Shown here one piece after another: positions 58,923-64,000 of a stretch of 64,000 nucleotides of DNA. The position numbers and the translations under genes are program-made. Location: positions 62,001-126,000 of the forward strand of contig NZ_JSWG01000011.1 in the NCBI RefSeq assembly GCF_000797465.1, written 5' to 3'. Below the pieces are notes generated by a model. That model was not told where the DNA came from and searched no databases. It saw nothing but the letters and a program-made list of their open reading frames with translations. This stretch comes from Psychroserpens jangbogonensis. Its GTDB lineage: Bacteria > Bacteroidota > Bacteroidia > Flavobacteriales > Flavobacteriaceae. Every line of letters begins with the position of its first letter. Position 1 is the stretch's first letter.

Positions 58923-60767
58923 CTACTTGTTTTTAATCACCAATTTTTTGGAAAGAGTATTGTTGTTATCTAGGCTAATTACAGTCACATAAATACCATC
59001 GCTGAGGTTTTTTGTTGAAAATCGATATGTATCTTGATGATCTAAATCCGTTGCGTTAAATACTTGCTTTCCAGAAACATCAAAGAGAGTGACTTTATTA
59101 ATAGATATGCTATTTGGATTTTTTATTGTTAGTTGGGAATTGTTATTGTCTTGAAAAACTATAAAATCTGAAACCGTAACTTCTTCATTACTTAATGTGT
59201 CTTCATTTGAAAAAGTGATTACAAAGCGATTATCATAAACCCCTTGATCTAAATTTAAACCATAATTTTGTTGCCTAAGGTCTACATATAGATTAGTTTC
59301 AGTATCGTGTAAGTAAATAGGTTGAGAGTCGTCAAAGTTTTGAATATCAAAAATTCTAAATCTTAAAGGTTGATTTTCAGAAAGTTTCACCACAACAGGT
59401 ATTCGTAAGTCTATTGAAAAATCATGAGCTTGTGCAACATAAGCTTCATCATTTAACACCCAGTAACCGTCAGAATCAATACTAGAAGAGCTTTTTGATT
59501 CTAAGCCGTAATCAAAATCACTAGTTGCACTTTGATGAAAATTATGTAATAATTGTCTTGTATATGTTTCGTTAAAGTCTATATTAATTCTAAAACGTTT
59601 ATAATCATCTGGAATGATTTGTAGACCATCTTCATTGTAAATTAAATCATCATATGAAATAGTAGTATTTTCTGTAGTTCTAAAAAACTCACTTTGAGTA
59701 CCACCTTTCTTTACAAAAATCCTCATGGCATTATTAGTTCTAGCAGTAGTATTAGCGCTATTGCCTTCAATCATGAAACCTTGTCCTATAGGTATATATC
59801 TATAAACCCGCTTTGAACTTGTGCTAGACGGTCCAGTCGCTAATGTAGTGCCATCTGCATTGTAAGTATCGAATGTTGCAGAAATGAAACTCTCTAGGGT
59901 TGCAAGTTCATTGATAGTATATGTTGCATAACCACCAACGTATTGTGCTAGATAGTGAGAATTTACAGATAAGTCTTGTTCCCAAAAGAAAAGTGTCCCA
60001 CTAATTGAATTTCTATTAGTACTATCCCAAATATAGGCTCTTGCATCCATTGCCGAAGGGTAAGGATTTCCAACAAGAGTTAGCTCACCATTTAAGACAG
60101 ATGTTGTCATCGTTCCATTATTTGCTTTGCCTCTAAAATCATAAAGTTGGTTATTGCCAGAGCCACTAGTACCTTTCATTGTAAAACCATAACCAGGATT
60201 AGCATTTCCTAAATGAGCAATATAATCCCATTCACTATATACTGTTCCTGGGTTAAAGGTGTAAATCCATCTGTTTGAGATTTGAAGAGGAGTTGAAACA
60301 CCATTATATCCAGTAATGAAAGTTGCAGGATTACTTGTAATAGGGTTTAAGGCAGGGTCTGGATCTCCTATAAAATCAAAAAGTTGATTAAACGCTTTAA
60401 AAGGATTATTTACACTATTATTAAGAGGAGTCGTTCCATCGTCTTCAAAAACATTTCCTACAGGAGAACACCAGTAGTTGTATGCCCAATTGTGTACAGT
60501 TCCATTTTGGAACACACTTAATCTTCCTAATCCTGAATTTCCTATATTATTACCTTGAATTAGCTGTGCTTGGTTTCTTAGATAGATAAAGCCATTAGTA
60601 TTTAAACTAATATCATCTGTCACATATAATGGTGCAACATTTGGAGCACTAGTAAAACCTGAACCATCAACAAAAATAAAGCTACCACTACTTACAAATA
60701 AGTCTGCTTGTGCTAGAGTAAAATTCGTTATAAGAATTGTAATTATGAGGGTATATATATGTTTCAT
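58923..60767 (-). CDS. Surface protein with T9SS type A sorting domain
   Basis: The protein has 614 residues. Signal peptide (residues 1-19, ending LAQ) and a repetitive beta-rich N-half (FVDGSGFTSAPNVAPLYVTDD, NWAYNYWCSPVG, LVGNPYPSAMDARAYIW) that recurs in many flavobacterial surface proteins. The C-terminal 70 residues are a type A sorting domain: VTLFDVSGKQVFNA and LSDGIYVTVISLD...KKLVIKNK. Export by T9SS and surface attachment are expected; ligand unknown. It is the third gene of a minus-strand operon with two other secreted proteins. Confidence 0.88.
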   Translation of the reverse strand: MKHIYTLIITILITNFTLAQADLFVSSGSFIFVDGSGFTSAPNVAPLYVTDDISLNTNGFIYLRNQAQLIQGNNIGNSGLGRLSVFQNGTVHNWAYNYWCSPVGNVFEDDGTTPLNNSVNNPFKAFNQLFDFIGDPDPALNPITSNPATFITGYNGVSTPLQISNRWIYTFNPGTVYSEWDYIAHLGNANPGYGFTMKGTSGSGNNQLYDFRGKANNGTMTTSVLNGELTLVGNPYPSAMDARAYIWDSTNRNSISGTLFFWEQDLSVNSHYLAQYVGGYATYTINELATLESFISATFDTYNADGTTLATGPSSTSSKRVYRYIPIGQGFMIEGNSANTTARTNNAMRIFVKKGGTQSEFFRTTENTTISYDDLIYNEDGLQIIPDDYKRFRINIDFNETYTRQLLHNFHQSATSDFDYGLESKSSSSIDSDGYWVLNDEAYVAQAHDFSIDLRIPVVVKLSENQPLRFRIFDIQNFDDSQPIYLHDTETNLYVDLRQQNYGLNLDQGVYDNRFVITFSNEDTLSNEEVTVSDFIVFQDNNNSQLTIKNPNSISINKVTLFDVSGKQVFNATDLDHQDTYRFSTKNLSDGIYVTVISLDNNNTLSKKLVIKNK

Positions 60768-60784
60768 AATGGATTATTACTGAC

Positions 60785-61177
60785 TTATTTCTGTTTTAAG
60801 GAGTCGGTTTTAATGAATGGTTTTTTGTTCTGTTTCTTAACTTGAACACGACTTAATGTGTCTTTAAAAATAACTCTTTTTTTACTTGATAATCTATTTG
60901 ATTGATTATTTTTTTTTGAGGTCTTTGAATTAATCGAATCATTTTCAAGTAAATAGTCTCTTTTTGTTGCTCTAGAGTTGGAATTAGCTTTTTGTTTATT
61001 GTTGTTTTTAGATTTTTCATTTTTAACAATAGCAGCCTTTCTTGAATTGAAATTTGATTTTACTTTTGTTTTTTTTGCTTTTATTGAATCACTATTTGTT
61101 TTCACTTCTTGACCAAATGCAATAGAATTAATAGAAAAAAGGAGAAGTAAAAGAATTAGATTTTTTATTGGCTTCAT
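60785..61177 (-). CDS. Secreted, highly basic, disordered protein
   Basis: The protein has 130 residues from ATG 61177, giving a clean signal peptide (MKPIKNLILLLLLFSINSIAFGQ). The mature part is about 105 residues of Lys, Asn, Ser and Arg with almost no hydrophobic residues (KSKNNNKQKANSNSRATKRD and similar), so it should be disordered and strongly positive. No family is recognised. It is squeezed between two surface-protein genes with gaps of 17 and 5 nt, suggesting it works with them, perhaps binding nucleic acid or acidic glycans outside the cell. Hypothesis only. Confidence 0.7.
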   Translation of the reverse strand: MKPIKNLILLLLLFSINSIAFGQEVKTNSDSIKAKKTKVKSNFNSRKAAIVKNEKSKNNNKQKANSNSRATKRDYLLENDSINSKTSKKNNQSNRLSSKKRVIFKDTLSRVQVKKQNKKPFIKTDSLKQK

Positions 61178-61182
61178 AATCA

Positions 61183-62085
61183 CTAATCTAAAATTGTTAA
61201 GTTTCTATGTGAATCATTTGGTGATGAATTCACACTATTAAAAACTGAAGCAGGAAAATTACCGCTTCGCATCCATTGTATTTTTAGTGTTGTAGAAACT
61301 CCTGGTGTTACGCTTACTGGAAACATTGTAAAATGAGCATTCCAAGAAGAAATTGAAATGGAGCCCAGAATATCATCAAAATCAAAATCTGTTGTTACAG
61401 ATGTAGTGCCAGCTAATACGCTATTCCCGGCAGTTACATTTACTAATCTTAATTCAACATACTGTTGAATGCCATTAGCAATATCTGAAAATCCAGATGC
61501 ACCAAAATTTAGATAAACAGTATCATGTTGTGGAGTGAAGGTAATAGACATGTCTGTCATGTCAGTAAATGTTGCTGTATTTATAGCAATATCTGATGTT
61601 CCAACGACACTTTGAATATTATCACCATAGCGAGCATCAACCCGATTTATAATCACCCATCTGTTTTGAGTATCGTTGTATTGTAGAGTAACAGTTGCAT
61701 ATTGTCCGTACAAGGTGTAATTCTGTGCTCCAGGACATAAGATCCTATTAATACCAGCTCCACCAGCGTTGTGCCTAATTGTCATTGGAGCAGTCGTTGT
61801 GTTTTCTAAGGTAACAATTTGCCCATCTGCATCAGTAGTAGGAACAATACTTCCAATTGTGAAGTTTGCTGTTGGTCCTGTAATTCTGTAAAATGAATAA
61901 GGTGTGGCTCCCAGGCCAATATTCAAATTGGTATTACCATTAGTTAGTGATAATGCATTGCCTTCTCGTAACGCAAGAGCTCCTTCTACATCTAATTCTG
62001 TTCTTGGGTTTGTATTATTAATACCAACTTGTGCATGTAGTGCTATCCCGACGAAAAATAAAAACAAGAGTGTAATTTTTTTCAT
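61183..62085 (-). CDS. Secreted beta-rich protein, first gene of a surface-protein operon
   Basis: The protein has 300 residues. Signal peptide (residues 1-19, LHAQ), then VGINNTNPRTELDVEGALALR, the start found in many flavobacterial tail-fibre-like or adhesin-like proteins. The middle and C-terminal parts are beta-sandwich-like (VTLQYNDTQNRWVIINR, ITFTPQHDTVYLNFGASGFS, YVELRLVNVTAGNSVLAG). No sorting domain is visible, so it may be periplasmic or surface-associated by contact. Two secreted-protein genes follow with very short spacing. Confidence 0.8.
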   Translation of the reverse strand: MKKITLLFLFFVGIALHAQVGINNTNPRTELDVEGALALREGNALSLTNGNTNLNIGLGATPYSFYRITGPTANFTIGSIVPTTDADGQIVTLENTTTAPMTIRHNAGGAGINRILCPGAQNYTLYGQYATVTLQYNDTQNRWVIINRVDARYGDNIQSVVGTSDIAINTATFTDMTDMSITFTPQHDTVYLNFGASGFSDIANGIQQYVELRLVNVTAGNSVLAGTTSVTTDFDFDDILGSISISSWNAHFTMFPVSVTPGVSTTLKIQWMRSGNFPASVFNSVNSSPNDSHRNLTILD

Positions 62086-62172
62086 AGCGAATAAATTTTA
62101 ATCCCTATTAAATTTAATAAATAACTGCTTGATTATTAGTGATAATAGTTTAATTTCGATAAATCGTATTTT

Positions 62173-62184
62173 TTTAACGTTAAA
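62173..62184. promoter_or_regulatory. 12-bp perfect palindrome upstream of the small membrane protein gene
   Basis: TTTAACGTTAAA, 9 nt before the ATG at 62193, with CGAT-AA-ATCG at 62157-62166 further up. Possible operator between the divergent genes at 62085 and 62193. Confidence 0.35.
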
Positions 62185-62192
62185 CTATCATA

Positions 62193-62390
62193 ATGTCTAG
62201 AATAATTAGCTACATTTTAATCATAACTGGCGCATTTGTAGCCATTTACGCTCAAGCTGAAGAAGAACAAAATCAATATATTTTAATTGGAGGAGTTGTA
62301 GTTTTAATGATGGGTATCTATAGAGTGTCCAGAAATATTCCTAGCAAAAAAGATCAAGATGAAAACAATCAAAATGAATCAAGTTCATGA
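62193..62390 (+). CDS. Small two-helix membrane protein
   Basis: The protein has 65 residues: helix 1 ISYILIITGAFVAIYAQA, helix 2 YILIGGVVVLMMGIYRVS, then a polar tail (SKKDQDENNQNESSS). The last four bases overlap the Smr gene start (ATGA), so it is coupled to that gene. No family recognised; size and coupling support that it is real. Confidence 0.75.
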   Translation: MSRIISYILIITGAFVAIYAQAEEEQNQYILIGGVVVLMMGIYRVSRNIPSKKDQDENNQNESSS

Positions 62391-62941
62391 ATTTTCAAAT
62401 TGGGGATAAGGTTTCAGTATTAGATGATGATATTTCTGGTATTATCGTTGAGATAAAGAGCGATATTGTGGGCGTCGAAACCTCTGATGGTTTTGTTTTA
62501 GAATTTAAATCTAATGAACTCATTAAAACCAAGTCTTTTTCTAGTGAGATCTTTTCAAATGAAGGCTTAGATGATGTTATTAGGCAAAAAGAACTTCATT
62601 CAAAGAAGCAATCCGTAAGAAAGAAGCCAAAAGATCGTAATCTGCCAGCAATGGAGGTTGATTTGCATATTCATAAGCTTACAGATTCTAATAGAAGAAT
62701 GACTAATTACGATATACTCACACTTCAATTGGATACAGCTAAGCGACAATTAGAATTCGCAATGCGTAAACGCATTCAGAAAATAGTATTTATTCATGGT
62801 GTAGGAGAAGGCGTGCTAAAAATGGAATTAGAAACTCTTTTTAGACGTTACGAGAATATAAAGTATTACCAAGCTGATTTACAGAAGTATGGTAATGGTG
62901 CAACTGAAGTTTATATTTTTCAGAATGTAAGCCCTAATTAA
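62387..62941 (+). CDS. Smr-domain protein (MutS2 C-terminal-like)
   Basis: The protein has 184 residues. An N-terminal SH3-like part (FQIGDKVSVLDDDISGIIVEI) is followed by a linker. The Smr domain spans residues 92-180: AMEVDLHIHKL (LDLHG equivalent), FIHGVGEGVLKMELETLF (HGxGxG) and the closing YYQADLQKYGNGATEVYI. Smr domains nick branched DNA or cleave RNA at stalled ribosomes. It is the DUF2027-type stand-alone form of Bacteroidota, not MutS2. Its 3' end overlaps the convergent gene by 8 bp. Confidence 0.9.
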   Translation: MNFQIGDKVSVLDDDISGIIVEIKSDIVGVETSDGFVLEFKSNELIKTKSFSSEIFSNEGLDDVIRQKELHSKKQSVRKKPKDRNLPAMEVDLHIHKLTDSNRRMTNYDILTLQLDTAKRQLEFAMRKRIQKIVFIHGVGEGVLKMELETLFRRYENIKYYQADLQKYGNGATEVYIFQNVSPN

Positions 62942-63857
62942 AAATAGGAGTCCCAACTCTAGAATCTAAAGTACCAGGATCAACTAAAACACCAAAATCT
63001 AAAGTCTGTTGTGTAATTGATGGTAATGAAATTTCAGAAACAAGTGCCGTTACCGTATATATCATTCTAATAGTATGTGTTCTAAAAGCTGTGGCTACTA
63101 CAGTTGTGAAGACTTGATCATTTAAATAATCAGCTTCTCCGAAATCTGGATCGGTTACATCATCAGTTGGGTTCTGGTTAACGTTGATGTTTTCTTCATC
63201 ACGCGTATCGACACCATCACCATCATCGTCTTTGTCTAAGTAATTTGGAATACCATCGCCATCAGTGTCTAAGGCGTTTATAAGACCATCTTCTTCGGTG
63301 TAATTAACACCTTCGCTAGTTGTTAGTACGTTGTCACCATCGTCATCAGCATCTAAATAATCATATATACCATCACCATCGGTATCTGTTGGATTTGTAT
63401 CAGGATCATTATCACCATCTAAGTTTTCGTCTTCAAGTTCTGTTGGTATGCCATCATTATCATCTTCAACCAAGATCGTTTTAATATATACTTCACCCGA
63501 AATACTTACTTCATCTTTTTCTATTTGTAGATCAGAAGGAGGAATGTCATTACAGAAAAAATTGCTAGTTGGTATTCTACCATATGACCTGTAATTAAAA
63601 GCATTTGAACTCGCCAAAGACAATGTGTTTTCATAAAGATTGTCATCATCTACCTCTAGAATATCTTCAAGTGTTAAAGTTGTAAGCTGAATAGATAAGG
63701 TTTCAGATGTGCTTTCGTTGATTTTATAAAACACTAAACTGCTATTGCCACATTGCTCAAATGTATCTTCAAAATCTAAGGTTACCTCAAATATATCTCC
63801 ATCGTCACAGGTGGTCAATAAAAGTCCAAAACAAAGTATATAAAGAAATTTTCGCAT
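62934..63857 (-). CDS. Lipoprotein with calcium-binding thrombospondin-3-like repeats
   Basis: The protein has 307 residues from ATG 63857 (MRKFLYILCFGLLLTTC, lipobox cysteine, then DDGD). The central part (about residues 130-230) holds repeated DxDGDGxxDxxD units: DNDGIPTELEDENLDGDND, DTDGDGIYDYLDADDDGDN, DTDGDGIPNYLDKDDDGDG. These bind calcium in thrombospondin type 3 repeats. The flanks are beta-rich. Such modules stiffen or link domains of surface proteins. Partner unknown; overlaps the Smr gene at the 3' end. Confidence 0.85.
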   Translation of the reverse strand: MRKFLYILCFGLLLTTCDDGDIFEVTLDFEDTFEQCGNSSLVFYKINESTSETLSIQLTTLTLEDILEVDDDNLYENTLSLASSNAFNYRSYGRIPTSNFFCNDIPPSDLQIEKDEVSISGEVYIKTILVEDDNDGIPTELEDENLDGDNDPDTNPTDTDGDGIYDYLDADDDGDNVLTTSEGVNYTEEDGLINALDTDGDGIPNYLDKDDDGDGVDTRDEENINVNQNPTDDVTDPDFGEADYLNDQVFTTVVATAFRTHTIRMIYTVTALVSEISLPSITQQTLDFGVLVDPGTLDSRVGTPIFN

Positions 63858-63936
63858 GCTGTAATTCATTAAGAAACAAAAATAGAGATTTGTAAATTTA
63901 TAACGATACGATTAACAAATAATTTTGATAGAACAT

Positions 63937-63957
63937 TTATGGTTTTATTTACCATAA
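63937..63957. promoter_or_regulatory. Inverted repeat near the right edge
   Basis: TTATGGT-N7-ACCATAA (63937-63943 and 63951-63957). About 140 bp here lack a gene; the next gene probably starts beyond the window, and this repeat may be its operator. Confidence 0.3.
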
Positions 63958-64000
63958 GATTATTGCATCTTTGTACTCCTATTTTAATTATTTATGAATA

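Overview
The window is a low-GC chromosomal segment from a member of the Flavobacteriaceae (Bacteroidota). The lineage call rests on several signals: Por secretion (T9SS) type A and type B sorting domains, lipoprotein signals followed by Asp/Ser-rich stretches, flavobacterial families (DUF6452/DUF6048, DUF5606, CCC-motif membrane protein), and promoters of the TTTG/TTG-N20-TAnnTTTG type. Shine-Dalgarno sequences are scarce. I see no tRNA, rRNA, CRISPR array, insertion sequence or prophage. The segment is mostly core genome and densely packed.

Layout. 1-6710: minus-strand run uvrA, LOG-family phosphoribohydrolase, secreted endonuclease/phosphatase-fold protein, M1-like peptidase homologue (cut by the window edge). 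6832-12539: small metabolic and regulatory genes (PNPOx-like, cyclophilin, XRE regulator with membrane partner, sirtuin, tRNA 2'-O-methyltransferase). 12699-18470: a large T9SS type B surface protein, a DbpA-type DEAD-box helicase with a structured leader, and a repeat lipoprotein. 18618-28222: housekeeping (rdgB, HxlR regulator/nitroreductase pair, acyl-CoA synthetase, hpf, M3 peptidase, rlmH, nadC, CCA-adding enzyme). 28475-37856: an envelope glycan cluster with a DegT aminotransferase, PglD/NeuD-like acyltransferase, six GT-A-like glycosyltransferases, two sugar-kinase-fold proteins (WaaP/InaA-like and YrbL-like) and a GT9 heptosyltransferase-like enzyme, probably building and phosphorylating an LPS core or O-glycan. 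37874-50547: dapD, ruvX, def, mazG, yebC, a tail-specific protease with a helical secreted partner, phhB, gcvT, a ZIP transporter. 50636-58154: RNA methyltransferases, an SRPBCC/ECF-sigma/membrane-protein operon, rocD. 58226-63857: small membrane proteins and a cell-surface set.

The most interesting structure is non-coding. The divergent dapD-ruvX gap (38690-39098) holds two tandem promoter-plus-terminator units with an identical bipartite element (GTGACC-N14-GTGTCTTA) and no ORF. They look like two duplicated small RNAs of about 105-110 nt driven by an ECF-type sigma factor. A related element with the same spacing (GAACC-N16-GTCTTTA) lies directly before the SRPBCC-sigma-membrane protein operon at 55246, which suggests, without proof, an ECF regulon with two small RNAs. 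Other regulatory observations are several start codons 4-5 nt after a -7 box (likely leaderless mRNAs), back-to-back -7 boxes forming palindromes in divergent gaps, a perfect 12-bp inverted repeat in the hxlR-nitroreductase promoter region, and repeated 3'-end overlaps of convergent genes. All functional calls come from reading motifs by eye; no database search was run.
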